This document shows, in pieces, positions 29,726-39,844 of a DNA stretch of 64,000 nucleotides. Both the position numbers and the translations under genes were made by a program. The notes beneath the pieces are model-generated. The model did not search any database. It had not been told where the DNA came from and saw nothing but the letters and a program-made list of their open reading frames with translations. The stretch's first letter is position 1, and the number at the start of each line of letters is the position of its first letter. Location of the stretch: the NCBI GenBank assembly GCA_947494205.1, contig CANLUH010000002.1, positions 372,001-436,000 of the forward strand. Direction: 5' to 3'. The DNA comes from an uncultured Flavobacteriaceae bacterium. GTDB taxonomy: Bacteria; Bacteroidota; Bacteroidia; Flavobacteriales; Flavobacteriaceae.

Positions 29726-31255
29726 TCAATTCTTGTTTTTTTCTAATATTTGAAGTCTTGATTCAATTTTATTGAGTTTGTTTTCTGCTATTTTCAGCTT
29801 AAGATTTTCTAGTTCTAAAAGTTTAATTTTATCATTTAATTCTTTAATTGCTTCTACAAAAAAAGCATCATAATCGCCATAAGCAGTTTGGTAGAATCCT
29901 AAACTATCTTTAGAAACTTTCTCTGGGAAAACAGTCATAAGTTCTTGTGCAATGAATCCATATTGTACACCTTCGGGGCGTTTCATTTTTGTAGAAGTAT
30001 CATTCCATTCGTAAGTTACTCCTCGTAATTTTTCTAATGTCTCTAAAGCAGTTTGTCCGTTAATTGATACTATATTCTTTTTCAATCTACGATCACTGTT
30101 CGCTATAAAAGCTCCTGAGGTAGATTTAGAGGCACTTCCATTAACTTCTAGAGCATTTGTAACAGCTTCTTTACCAATGCCTAAGAAATCGTTAATTCTA
30201 ACTTTATTTGTGCTAAAATCTCCATAAATTAATGCACTACTTTGTCCAGCATTAGAGTTTTCAATATATAATCTATCAGCATTAGTTTCATTAAATCCTG
30301 CTTCGTAACCAATAAAAACACTACCATTATTAGATACCATACTATTACCCGCACGATAACCTATGGCTATATTGTTATGGCCACTTTCTAAACCTTCTAA
30401 CGCCTGACTACCAATGGCTACATTAAAATTTCCAGATCCTGCTACTGGACTAGTATCATCTAAATCACCTTTAAGAGAATAATCACCTAAAGCAGTATTT
30501 CCTTCTCCAGTTACATTATAACGCATCGATTGATTACCAGCTGAAACATTGTTCTTTCCTGTTGTGTTTTTGGCGAGAGTAAATGCTCCTAAGGCTACAT
30601 TGGAGTCTCCTTCTGTGTTAGAGTTTAATGCTTGCCCTCCAAGAGCAGTATTGTTTTTGCCTGTAGTATTTAATGTCATGGCTGTATGGCCGACAGCCGT
30701 GTTTCTTCTACCTATAGTATTTTCTGTTAGAGAACGATAACCAATAGCTACATTATTATCTCCTTCATTATTTGTACTGCCATTGATGTCTTGAAGAGCT
30801 TCGAAACCAACTGCTACATTCTTATTATCAGAACTATCATCATTTGCTCCTGCATTTACTCCTAAAAAAACAGAAGAGCCATCTTGTGAACCATCAATAT
30901 CAGATTTACCATCCAACAAATCATTAATTCTTTCAATACTTGTAATTGGTATCCATCGCGTTGTTGTATTATTCCAATAATGAAATCCTTGGGTATATAA
31001 GATACTATTATGAGTAACATTACTAGTTAAATAAACTAACATACCATCTTGGAGAGCATTAGGGTTTGTTGCTGAAAAAGTATCAACCTTAGGAATTAAA
31101 ATACCATCAGTATTCGCTGGTGTAGCTTGACTAGAGGATCTAATGTCTAAAGAAGAGTTAGGAGTTGTAGTTCCAATACCTACTTGAGAAAAAGAAATAG
31201 AAGTTACTAATAAAAATGACCAACATATTAAAATGAAATACTTGTTATTAAGCAT
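29726..31255 (-). CDS. Secreted YadA-head-like repeat protein with C-terminal S74 chaperone
   Basis: 509 residues. A signal peptide (about 1-23, ending SFSQ) is followed by VGIGTTTPNSSLDI, a common start of Bacteroidetes surface proteins. Residues ~125-330 are tandem repeats of about 22-24 residues with the pattern NNxAxGxxAL, like the trimeric beta-roll of YadA heads. Residues 387-509 form an intramolecular chaperone of the S74 type, beginning SDRRLKKN, where such domains cut themselves off after assembly. A coiled coil (about 467-507) ends it. It probably forms a trimeric surface fibre. It stands alone on the minus strand with no phage genes nearby, so a cellular surface structure fits better than a prophage tail. 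Its ligand is unknown. Confidence 0.85.
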   Translation of the reverse strand: MLNNKYFILICWSFLLVTSISFSQVGIGTTTPNSSLDIRSSSQATPANTDGILIPKVDTFSATNPNALQDGMLVYLTSNVTHNSILYTQGFHYWNNTTTRWIPITSIERINDLLDGKSDIDGSQDGSSVFLGVNAGANDDSSDNKNVAVGFEALQDINGSTNNEGDNNVAIGYRSLTENTIGRRNTAVGHTAMTLNTTGKNNTALGGQALNSNTEGDSNVALGAFTLAKNTTGKNNVSAGNQSMRYNVTGEGNTALGDYSLKGDLDDTSPVAGSGNFNVAIGSQALEGLESGHNNIAIGYRAGNSMVSNNGSVFIGYEAGFNETNADRLYIENSNAGQSSALIYGDFSTNKVRINDFLGIGKEAVTNALEVNGSASKSTSGAFIANSDRRLKKNIVSINGQTALETLEKLRGVTYEWNDTSTKMKRPEGVQYGFIAQELMTVFPEKVSKDSLGFYQTAYGDYDAFFVEAIKELNDKIKLLELENLKLKIAENKLNKIESRLQILEKNKN

Positions 31256-31368
31256 ATTAGATAAGGTTTTGAGATTAACTACTCAAAAATAACTAACACT
31301 TTATTTTCATAGGTTTGGTTATAAGTGTATTAGGTTTAAAAAACGTCAAAAGAAACTTAATCGTTAAT

Positions 31369-32496
31369 TTATTTTTTGTTTTCTATCATATTTAAACTAG
31401 CTACAGTTCTAAACCCTAAATGGTCCGATCCAGAATCTCTACTAGTAGACATCCTTGCAGAAATTCTAAAACTAGCACAATATGAATCGTGACATAAATA
31501 TGAACCTCCTTTCATTACCATTTCTATTTGGTAAGGGTTTTGTGGGTTATAATATTCTGTTGCACCAGTTGGATTTATTGTTGGTATAGAAGTATCTAAA
31601 TCTTTATAATAATTAGCATTGTATACATCGCTTGTCCATTCCCAAACATTCCCTAACATGTCGTACAAACCAATACTATTTGCTGGATACGATTTTGTTG
31701 GTGCTATATATCTATACCCATCTGTAGATTCATTATAAGTAGGAAATTTACCCTGCCATGTGTTGGCATTGTTATTTAAAACTTCAGTATTGTTTCCCCA
31801 AGTAAATATAGCATTAGTGTTATCGCCTTGTGCTGCCGATTCCCATTCCGCTTCGGTAGGTAAACGTCTATTAGCCCATTTACAGTATGCTAAAGCATCT
31901 TCAAAAGCAACATGAACAACAGGGTAATTATTTTTTCCTTTAATAGAACTTCCTTTACCGTAGGGCTGTTTCCAATTAGCACCGGTTTTCCAGGTCCACC
32001 ATTGTGTATAATTATTCATGCTTACCACTGCATTTACTTCTTTATTAAAAACTAAACTACCAGGTTGTAGAACAGAATCATGAGGTTTAGGAGTACCTTC
32101 TGGTAATTCCTTTTTCATAACTTCCCAATCTATTGGTCTTTCTGCAACAGTAATATATTTTGTAGCATTTACAAAAGCCTTAAACTGTTTGTTTGTTACT
32201 TCGGTTACATCAATAAAAAAGCCATCAACACTAACTTGATGTGTTGGTTTTTCTCTAGGCATTGCAAAATTATCTGTAGCTTTTGCACCTTGTGTAAACG
32301 TTTTTCCTTTAACCCATACCATGCCTTTAGGAGTTTCGATATTGTTGGGTTTTTCTACTAAAATAGAAGGCTCATTTTCTTTGTTGGTATTTTTTGAAGT
32401 TGAATTATTTTCCAAAGGTTTTTCATTTTTACAAGAAAAAACTAAAATGAGAGCTAATAATAGAAATACGTTTTTTAATAGGAACTTAGTATTCAT
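31369..32496 (-). CDS. Formylglycine-generating enzyme (SUMF1 family), lipoprotein
   Basis: 375 residues with a lipoprotein signal (LILVFSC, Cys22). FGE converts the Cys of C-x-P-S-R in type I sulfatases to catalytic formylglycine. The family core is complete: GMVWVKGKTFTQG, VDGFFIDVTEVTNKQF, RLPTEAEWE, GLYDMLGNVWEW, and GGSYLCHDSYC with the two active cysteines at 335 and 340. Many SUMF1-fold proteins lack these, so their presence supports true FGE activity. The anchored form would act in the periplasm while sulfatases are exported. It is divergent from the PUL regulator, and five Cys-type sulfatases lie downstream on the other strand. Residues after Cys22 (KNEK) lack the acidic run that sends lipoproteins to the surface. 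Confidence 0.93.
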   Translation of the reverse strand: MNTKFLLKNVFLLLALILVFSCKNEKPLENNSTSKNTNKENEPSILVEKPNNIETPKGMVWVKGKTFTQGAKATDNFAMPREKPTHQVSVDGFFIDVTEVTNKQFKAFVNATKYITVAERPIDWEVMKKELPEGTPKPHDSVLQPGSLVFNKEVNAVVSMNNYTQWWTWKTGANWKQPYGKGSSIKGKNNYPVVHVAFEDALAYCKWANRRLPTEAEWESAAQGDNTNAIFTWGNNTEVLNNNANTWQGKFPTYNESTDGYRYIAPTKSYPANSIGLYDMLGNVWEWTSDVYNANYYKDLDTSIPTINPTGATEYYNPQNPYQIEMVMKGGSYLCHDSYCASFRISARMSTSRDSGSDHLGFRTVASLNMIENKK

Positions 32497-32554
32497 TAAA
32501 TTTATATTTTCAGAATAAATTATATTTTAATTACATTTAGCAATTAAATAAAAA

Positions 32555-32582
32555 CAAATATAGACATTGAGTTTAAAAGCAA
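32555..32582 (-). promoter_or_regulatory. Candidate promoter for the FGE gene
   Basis: On the minus strand TTG (32582-32580), 17 bases, then TATATTTG (32562-32555) match the Bacteroidetes pattern TTG-N17-23-TAnnTTTG exactly. A start near 32547 would leave a leader of about 50 bases before the FGE ATG. The -33 element and part of the spacer lie within the 5' end of the divergent regulator gene, whose start codon is 32567. Confidence 0.55.
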
Positions 32583-35500
32583 TTATTTTTTTATTCGTCT
32601 TAACTTTTTTTTCTGTATTTTCTTTTTCTCAAAATACAGTAAAGTTTCAACAGTTAAGAGGAGAAAATGTACCAACACAAAGCATTACCTATGCTATAGA
32701 GCAAGATGATGTTGGTAACATTTGGATTGCTACAGAAGAAGGAGTGTTAAAACATAATTCGCAATTCTATAAAATTTATAATAATTATAACGGATTACCA
32801 ACGGCAATGAGTAATAGAACAAAAGCCTTGTTCGTAGACTCAAAACAACAATTATGGATTGGGTTAGAAAAAGGAGTCTGTTTATACAATAGCAATATTG
32901 ATAGTTTTGAATTGGTTGATCATGAAGGAGATATTAACCCCGCTTTAATTAATACTATAACCGAAGGTAAGGATAACACAATTTGGGTAGGCGCTTTTAA
33001 CGGACTTTGGAAATCTGATACATCTTCCAAAAATAATATTATGAAACGCGTTATTTCAAATCATAATATTGAAGCAATTAAGCAAGTAGGTGATAAGCTT
33101 GTTATTGGAACTCCTAAAGGCTTGTTTTTTTTTGATTTTAAAACTGAAGCTTTTAAAGAAATACCTGCAAGTCTAGAAAACAGTCATGTTAGTTGTATTT
33201 CTATTATAAACAATAAAACCTTGATAGGTTTTAAAAATGGAACACTCGCAAAATTAGAAGCTAATTTTAAAAGTATCTCGCTTTTAGAATTAGATTTTAA
33301 TTCATTAAACCCTATAACAGATATTATTAAATACTCCCAAAATCATTTTTTAATTGCTACAGATGGTAGCGGTATTTACGAAGTTGATGAAACATTTAAA
33401 ACAATAAGCCATTACACTGAAAATGTAAATAGAAAATATTCATTATCAAGTAATGGTGTCTATGATATTTGTATTGATAAAGAGAATATTTTATGGATAG
33501 CTACTTATGGTGGTGGTGTTAACTTTTTTAATTCGAATCAACTACCAGTTACAAATGTTCAACATGAAATAAATAATAGTAATAGTATTGTTACAAATTT
33601 TACTAGAGCTATTGCAAAAGATAATAATGGGAAATTTTGGTTTGGCACAAAAAAAGGACTAAGTATTTGGGATCCAAAAACAAACAAATGGAAGCATTTA
33701 GAAAATTTATTAGATGGGTCTGAAAAAAATCAAACCATAATATTATCTCTGCTAGTGGACAACAATTTTATTTGGGTTGGGACATATAATAAAGGTTTAT
33801 TTAAAATTAATTCTAAAACATTAGATATTACCGCTTATAATAAAGCATCAGGATTCGATATAATAAGAAAAATTTATGCACTGCATAAGGATACTAAAGG
33901 TAATCTTTGGGCTGGAGGTATTGAGAAAGATTTAACAGTTTTAGATAAGGATAATAGTATTTATACCTATCCAATACAGCAAATAAAATCTATTTCAGAA
34001 AATAAAAATGGAGAACTATTAATTTCATGCAAGCAAGGTGTTTTTAAAATTAATCACTCCAGTAAAACTTTTGGATTAATTGAAGACTTATTGTCTAATA
34101 GTTATAATTTATCCTATTCAACAGTAAATGCAACGGAACAAATAGATAATGGGAATTTGTTAGTTGCTACAAATGGGGCAGGTTTATTGTTTTATAATAA
34201 TGAAACTAAAAAAATAAAAAAATTAAGTGTTGTAGACGGAATGCCATCAGATATTATACAAGGTATTATAGCCACTAATAATACTAACATTTGGGCAAGT
34301 ACAACAAAAGGTATTGCAAATATTAAGATAACAGAAAATGACACGATTATAGATGTTTACGATAAGAAAGATGGTTTGGCTACTACCGAGTTTAATTATG
34401 GTAGCTACAAAAAAATAGACAATAACCTTATAGCTTTTGGAGGTGTAGATGGAGTAACACTCTTTAATCCTCATAAAATTCAAGAAAATCTCTATAAACC
34501 AGAAATAGTATTTAATGCTCTAAAACTGTCTAATAAATTAATAGTACCTAATCAAGAACCTTTAAAAAGCCACATTAATAAAACTGAAATATTAGAGTTA
34601 AATCATAAACAAAACTCAATAGAAATAGGATTTACAGGTATTTTGCATAGTGCACCATCTAAAGTAAAATATAAATGGATGTTAGAAGGTTTTGATGAGC
34701 AATGGTCCCCAGCTACTAATCAAAATTTTGCAACCTACACAAATTTAAACCCTGGAGATTACCTTTTCAAGGTTAAAGCCTATAATAAATATGATAACGA
34801 TTCTAAAGAAAGGCAACTAAAAATAAGCATAGCATCACCTTGGTGGGCAACAAAAATGGCCTATTTATTATATGTTATACTGGCTTTTGTATTAGTATAT
34901 GCGGTAATTCATTTTACGAGTCTAATTATTAAAAAAAGAAATGCCGATCAACAAATTGATTTTTTCAATAACGTTACACACGAAATAAAAACACCGTTAG
35001 CAATTTTAATTGCATCTTTAGATAATGTTACAGAAAGTGTTGATTCTAAAGAAGATTCGAAAGAGCGAATAAAAACCACCATTAAAAGGATTAATTCACT
35101 TTTTGAACAAATGCTGAACTTTCAAAAAGTAACAGCAGATAACAATAGCATTCAAGACATTTCAAAAATCGATGTGTATGCACAAATTAAACAGCGCATC
35201 AATAATTTTAAACCACTTACTAAAGACCAAAACCTTGAAATTGTTTTTAATAATGAATGGACTGAAGACTTCTATTTTAATAAAGAAAGTTTAGACAAAA
35301 TTCTTTTAAACCTTATTTCTAATGCTATTAAGTATTCTTTTAATAATGGTACAATTTTTATAAATACTAATAAAACTAAATCTGGAGATTTAAGAATTGA
35401 AATTACAGATGAAGGGATTGGTATACCAAAAGATCAGCAGAAACACATCTTAAACCGTTATTATAGAGCTAGAAATGTTATTAATAGTCAACGCCCTGGA

Positions 35501-36469
35501 ACAGGGTTGGGTTTAATGTTAATTAAAAAATTATTAGAAAAAACTAATGGTTCAATTAGTTTTGAAAGCGAAGAAGATAAGGGAACAACCTTTGTTGTGC
35601 ATTTAACTAATTTAAAAGAAAACTATACCGAAGTTGGTGAAAATAATATAGCTACCAATCAAATAGCAGAAGTTACTGAAAATACTTTAGAGTTAACCGA
35701 GTTTAGTAATAGTAAAATTTTAATAGTTGAAGATAACGATGAATTAAGAAATTCGTTAGCTAATACCTTAGCAACTTACTTTCAAGTTCATGAAGCCACC
35801 AATGGTAAAGAAGGATTAGAAGTTGCTAATCAAATATTTCCAGATATCATTTTAACAGATTTAATTATGCCAGAAATGGATGGTATGGAAATGGCTAAAG
35901 CACTTAAAACTGACATTAGTCTTAATCACATACCCGTTTTTATGCTTACAGTACTTCAAAATTCAAATCAAAAGCTGGAAAGTATAGAAAGTGGAATTTC
36001 AGAATACATAGAAAAGCCAGTAGACATTAAATTTCTATTAGCAAAAATGATAAATGCCTTAAAATGGCAACAAAAACTACGGGATAAGTATGTTAAAGAT
36101 AGTGATGCGGATACAGCAGAGCTCTTTCGAAACAAAAAAGACGAAGAATTCCTTAAAAATTTAGAAACGATAATTATAGATAATATTGAAAGCGATTCGT
36201 TCTCTGTTCACGACCTTTCGAAAAGTGTAGGTATGAGCAGGACATCTCTCTACATGAAACTTAAAAATTTAGTAGATTTATCACCTCAAGATTTTATTAT
36301 ACATACTAAACTAAAACAAGCAAAAAATTTACTTATAAGAGGAGATATAAGTATAAAAGAAGTTGCTTATCAATCTGGATTTTCAAATCCAAAATACTTC
36401 AGCACATCGTTTAAAAAATTCTATAAAATGACGCCAAGTGGGTTTCTAGAAAGTCTAAAAAAGGACTAA
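32567..36469 (+). CDS. Hybrid two-component system sensor/AraC-type regulator of the PUL
   Basis: 1300 residues. The TTG start at 32567 gives a clean signal peptide (MSLKAIIFLF to SFSQ). The periplasmic part (about 25-755) is two beta-propellers of ligand-sensing repeats (DDVGNIWIATEEGV and similar) and a Y_Y_Y domain. One membrane helix (about 765-788) leads to a histidine kinase (His ~806 in VTHEIKTP; ATP lid GTGLGL), a receiver domain (Asp ~1100 in ILTDLIMPEMDG) and a C-terminal AraC helix-turn-helix (about 1200-1295). Such regulators bind an oligosaccharide from the target glycan and directly activate the adjacent susCD operon. Its position just upstream of susC fits. The receiver aspartate and kinase histidine are both present, so it looks functional. 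Confidence 0.95.
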   Translation: MSLKAIIFLFVLTFFSVFSFSQNTVKFQQLRGENVPTQSITYAIEQDDVGNIWIATEEGVLKHNSQFYKIYNNYNGLPTAMSNRTKALFVDSKQQLWIGLEKGVCLYNSNIDSFELVDHEGDINPALINTITEGKDNTIWVGAFNGLWKSDTSSKNNIMKRVISNHNIEAIKQVGDKLVIGTPKGLFFFDFKTEAFKEIPASLENSHVSCISIINNKTLIGFKNGTLAKLEANFKSISLLELDFNSLNPITDIIKYSQNHFLIATDGSGIYEVDETFKTISHYTENVNRKYSLSSNGVYDICIDKENILWIATYGGGVNFFNSNQLPVTNVQHEINNSNSIVTNFTRAIAKDNNGKFWFGTKKGLSIWDPKTNKWKHLENLLDGSEKNQTIILSLLVDNNFIWVGTYNKGLFKINSKTLDITAYNKASGFDIIRKIYALHKDTKGNLWAGGIEKDLTVLDKDNSIYTYPIQQIKSISENKNGELLISCKQGVFKINHSSKTFGLIEDLLSNSYNLSYSTVNATEQIDNGNLLVATNGAGLLFYNNETKKIKKLSVVDGMPSDIIQGIIATNNTNIWASTTKGIANIKITENDTIIDVYDKKDGLATTEFNYGSYKKIDNNLIAFGGVDGVTLFNPHKIQENLYKPEIVFNALKLSNKLIVPNQEPLKSHINKTEILELNHKQNSIEIGFTGILHSAPSKVKYKWMLEGFDEQWSPATNQNFATYTNLNPGDYLFKVKAYNKYDNDSKERQLKISIASPWWATKMAYLLYVILAFVLVYAVIHFTSLIIKKRNADQQIDFFNNVTHEIKTPLAILIASLDNVTESVDSKEDSKERIKTTIKRINSLFEQMLNFQKVTADNNSIQDISKIDVYAQIKQRINNFKPLTKDQNLEIVFNNEWTEDFYFNKESLDKILLNLISNAIKYSFNNGTIFINTNKTKSGDLRIEITDEGIGIPKDQQKHILNRYYRARNVINSQRPGTGLGLMLIKKLLEKTNGSISFESEEDKGTTFVVHLTNLKENYTEVGENNIATNQIAEVTENTLELTEFSNSKILIVEDNDELRNSLANTLATYFQVHEATNGKEGLEVANQIFPDIILTDLIMPEMDGMEMAKALKTDISLNHIPVFMLTVLQNSNQKLESIESGISEYIEKPVDIKFLLAKMINALKWQQKLRDKYVKDSDADTAELFRNKKDEEFLKNLETIIIDNIESDSFSVHDLSKSVGMSRTSLYMKLKNLVDLSPQDFIIHTKLKQAKNLLIRGDISIKEVAYQSGFSNPKYFSTSFKKFYKMTPSGFLESLKKD

Positions 36470-36531
36470 AAAAAGTATTTTGTTTATAGAGCACACTTTA
36501 TTCTACATTTAATTTAAAAGACGTTCAACTA

Positions 36532-36552
36532 TTGATAATTCTGCAATTATCA
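36532..36552. promoter_or_regulatory. Dyad TTGATAA-N6-AATTATCA upstream of susC
   Basis: An 8-bp inverted repeat (36533-36540 with 36545-36552, loop CTGC) lies 115 bases before the SusC start. The 21-base pattern TTGATAA-N6-AATTATCA recurs with identical spacing at 58487-58507 before the Calx-beta lipoprotein gene. It is a candidate operator of the PUL regulator or another factor; function is inferred. Confidence 0.4.
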
Positions 36553-36667
36553 CATGGTAACATTATGTATTTGTTATATTTTGACAATAAATAAACCATT
36601 TATGATGCATATTAAAACTCAAAATAAAAGTAATAAAGTAGTTTAGCATAAATTAATTAGCTTAATT

Positions 36668-39600
36668 ATGAAGAAATATTTTTGCCTACTGCTTTTTATA
36701 CTTCCAACATTTATAATTGCACAGCAAACCATAACTGGTACAATTACCGATAATGAAGGTTTTCCATTACCAGCTACATCAGTTTTAATTAAAGGGTCTA
36801 CTAAAGGTGAAACTTCAGATTTTGATGGAAAATTTACTATTGAAATTGATGAAACACCAACAACTCTAATTATAAGTTACATTGGTTATACAACTAAAGA
36901 GATTGAAATTACCACCCAAACAAATCTAAATATAGTTTTAGAAGCATCTCAAGAACGATTAGATGAAGTAGTACTTATTGGTTACGGCGAAGTAAAAAAA
37001 GGGGATTTAACAGGAGCAGTAACTAGTGTTAAACCAAAAGAAGATTTAGTAGCACAAGCTAAAGGTGTAGAAAGCTTATTGCAAGGTCGTGCAGCTGGTG
37101 TGTTAGTGTCTCAAAACGGTAGCGAACCGGGCGCACCAACAAGTATAAAAATCCGCGGACTAAATAGTTTAACAGGTAATACAGAACCATTATATGTTAT
37201 AGATGGTATTATTGTAGACTCTGCAATAGAAGATACTTTAGATCCATTATCTGGAGGTAATAGTTATTTAGCACCACAAGGTGGTATCTCTGGACTTAAC
37301 CCTAGAGATATAGAAAACATAGAAGTACTTAAAGACGCTTCTGCAACAGCTATTTATGGTTCTCGTGGTGCAAATGGTGTTATAATTATAACCACTAAAA
37401 ATGGTAAAGCAGGTAATACAATATTTAATTATACAAGCACGATTAGAGTAGGAGAAATAACAAACAATATTGAAGTATTAGGAACTCGTGACTATGTTAA
37501 CTATCAAAATGATGTAAGGGCTAATCAAGGTTTTAATCCTAGATATTATACATATTCAGATGGCAGTATTGCAGAGTTTCAAAACGATGAACAGTTTATG
37601 TTAGATAATGCTAATACTATAGCACGAATTCAAGGTGTAAATTGGAGTGATGATACGTATAGGCAATCCATAACTACAAACCATCGTCTAACAGTTTCTG
37701 GAGGAGATGATAAAAACAACTTTTACATAGCAGGAGGTTTTTTAAAGAATGAAGGTATTGTACCAAGAGCATTTGCTAAGAGTACCGATTTTACTGGTAA
37801 ATTCAATACAGATTTAACAAATAAGGTAAAGTTGTCAACTAAAATTTCTGCTGCATTCACACAAAATTCTGCATCTAAAGGAACAGATAATTTAGGAGGT
37901 ACAAATAATAATATAATAAGACAAATAGTTTCGGGAGCACCAATTATAGGTATAGATGATAATTTTGATGGTGACGAATTTAATGTGAGTTTAGATGGAC
38001 CAAGAGCTTGGATTTCAGATTATGATGATGAGTCTAAAGAAACACGCTTACTAGGGTCACTTAAATTAGATTACGAAATATCTAAAGCATTTAAATACCG
38101 TGTAACAATAGGTACAGATTACAGAGTAAAAGAGCGTCAAATATGGTATGGTACTGCATTACGACGTGGTAACCAAAGTAATGGAGAAGCAGGGTTAAGT
38201 AATTTGGAGCGTTTTAGATATAATATAGATAATACATTATTATTTAGACATAGATTTAGTAGAAATCATAAGTTAAACGGTACTTTAGGGTTTGTTATAG
38301 ACCAAAGAAAGTCTAAATTTACAACAGCTTCGGCTACAGACTTTCCATTACAAGATTTAAGAGCAGATGGTATTACTACTGGCCAAAATCAACAACCAAC
38401 ATTTTATTATAAAGAACCAGAATCATTATTATCTTACTTAGCACGTGTTAATTACACAATGTATAACAAGTATTTATTTACTGCAACGTTTAGAGTAGAC
38501 GGTAGCTCTAAGTTTGCAAGAGGAGAAAAGTGGGGGTATTTTCCTGCAATAGCATTTGCATGGAAAATTAAAGAAGAAAATTTCCTGCAAGATTCAAACT
38601 TCATTTCAGAAGCAAAACTAAGATTAGGATGGGGATTAACAGGTAATCAGGCAATTAGCCCTTTTAGTACAATAAGAAGATATAATTTAACGGAATCTCC
38701 TTATTCTGATGCTTCTGGAAACCCATTAACATCGTTAATTCCACAAAACTTACGAAACCCATCATTAACATGGGAAACTACTAGTCAGTATAATGCGGGT
38801 ATAGATTTTGGCTTGTCTAATGATCGCGTTACAGGATCTGTAGATGTATATTATAAAAATATTTACGACCTTCTTTTAGATGCAGAGCTTCCAGGCTCAA
38901 CAGGATTTGATTCTTATTTTGTTAATAGAGGAGATTTAATAAATAAAGGAATTGAAATCGCAATAAATGCAGACATTGTTAATAATGATGATTTTAAATG
39001 GAATGTTTATGGAAACATTTCATTTAATAAAAACGAAGTAGGAGATATTGGTTTTGATCCATCACAATTTGGAACACAAACATATAGTGCTTATCTAGGG
39101 CGTCAAATATCCAGTGGTAACTTTTTTAAGACTGAAGCAAACATTTTTATAGAAGGAGAAGCACCAGGATTATTTTACGGTTATGCAACCAATGGTATTA
39201 TTTCTAATGCTACTCAGTTAGCAAATGCACCAAGTTTTAATGGTACACCAGCACAATTAGGCGATGTCGCTTTAATAGATCAAAATGGAGATGGAGTAGT
39301 TAACAATAATGATTTAACCATTATTGGAGACCCTAACCCAGATTTTAATTATGGATTCGGAACAAGTCTAGAATATAAAGGCTTTTCATTATCTGCTTTA
39401 TTTAATGGTATCTACGGAAATGATATAGCTAACGGAAACTTATTACGTGAAGCCTATGCCGATAATGGTTCTACTAATGTAAGACCAGAAGCCTATTTTA
39501 ATTCATGGTCTACAGAAAATCCAAACGGAACTTACCCAAGAGTAGGTTATGATTTAGCAGACGATACAGGTTTTACAGATAGAATTGTAGAAGATGGTAG

Positions 39601-39835
39601 CTTTTTACGATTAGCAAATGTAACTCTAGGGTATAATATCCCAATGAACGATAAGTCATTAATTAAAAATGCTTACGTATCAGTTTCAGGACAAAATCTA
39701 TTATTATTTACAGATTACAGTGGTTTCGATCCAGAAGTTAATAGTTTCTCTTTCGATCCTGGTCGTGTTGGTATCGATTGGAACTCATTTCCAAATCAGC
39801 GTTCGTTCTCATTAGCCTTAAACTTAACATTCTAA
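36668..39835 (+). CDS. SusC/RagA family TonB-linked outer membrane transporter
   Basis: 1055 residues. Signal peptide 1-19 (TFIIAQ) is followed by a carboxypeptidase-D-like regulatory domain (about 22-100: GTITDNEGFPLPATSV, DFDGKF), a TonB-box region (LDEVVLIGYG), the plug (SLLQGRAAGVLVSQNGS; LKDASATAIYGSRGANGVI) and a 22-strand barrel ending in SLALNLTF with the terminal aromatic. It imports oligosaccharides across the outer membrane with energy from TonB. The SusD partner follows after 9 bases. It is the first gene of the main PUL operon, 198 bases after the regulator. Confidence 0.96.
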   Translation: MKKYFCLLLFILPTFIIAQQTITGTITDNEGFPLPATSVLIKGSTKGETSDFDGKFTIEIDETPTTLIISYIGYTTKEIEITTQTNLNIVLEASQERLDEVVLIGYGEVKKGDLTGAVTSVKPKEDLVAQAKGVESLLQGRAAGVLVSQNGSEPGAPTSIKIRGLNSLTGNTEPLYVIDGIIVDSAIEDTLDPLSGGNSYLAPQGGISGLNPRDIENIEVLKDASATAIYGSRGANGVIIITTKNGKAGNTIFNYTSTIRVGEITNNIEVLGTRDYVNYQNDVRANQGFNPRYYTYSDGSIAEFQNDEQFMLDNANTIARIQGVNWSDDTYRQSITTNHRLTVSGGDDKNNFYIAGGFLKNEGIVPRAFAKSTDFTGKFNTDLTNKVKLSTKISAAFTQNSASKGTDNLGGTNNNIIRQIVSGAPIIGIDDNFDGDEFNVSLDGPRAWISDYDDESKETRLLGSLKLDYEISKAFKYRVTIGTDYRVKERQIWYGTALRRGNQSNGEAGLSNLERFRYNIDNTLLFRHRFSRNHKLNGTLGFVIDQRKSKFTTASATDFPLQDLRADGITTGQNQQPTFYYKEPESLLSYLARVNYTMYNKYLFTATFRVDGSSKFARGEKWGYFPAIAFAWKIKEENFLQDSNFISEAKLRLGWGLTGNQAISPFSTIRRYNLTESPYSDASGNPLTSLIPQNLRNPSLTWETTSQYNAGIDFGLSNDRVTGSVDVYYKNIYDLLLDAELPGSTGFDSYFVNRGDLINKGIEIAINADIVNNDDFKWNVYGNISFNKNEVGDIGFDPSQFGTQTYSAYLGRQISSGNFFKTEANIFIEGEAPGLFYGYATNGIISNATQLANAPSFNGTPAQLGDVALIDQNGDGVVNNNDLTIIGDPNPDFNYGFGTSLEYKGFSLSALFNGIYGNDIANGNLLREAYADNGSTNVRPEAYFNSWSTENPNGTYPRVGYDLADDTGFTDRIVEDGSFLRLANVTLGYNIPMNDKSLIKNAYVSVSGQNLLLFTDYSGFDPEVNSFSFDPGRVGIDWNSFPNQRSFSLALNLTF

Positions 39836-39844
39836 ATTTCTTAT

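Noticed and set aside
30549-30740. + strand ORF inside the S74 protein gene
   Set aside because: It is antisense to the repeat region, and its periodic sequence simply mirrors the repeats.
29726-31255. Prophage remnant because of the tail-fibre-like domain
   Set aside because: The protein has a signal peptide and no phage structural, integrase or lysis gene is near; such S74 proteins are common in Bacteroidetes.
36581-36606. TTGACA/TATGAT sigma-70 style promoter before susC
   Set aside because: The spacing is only 14 bases and this group uses TTG/TAnnTTTG promoters, so I did not call it.
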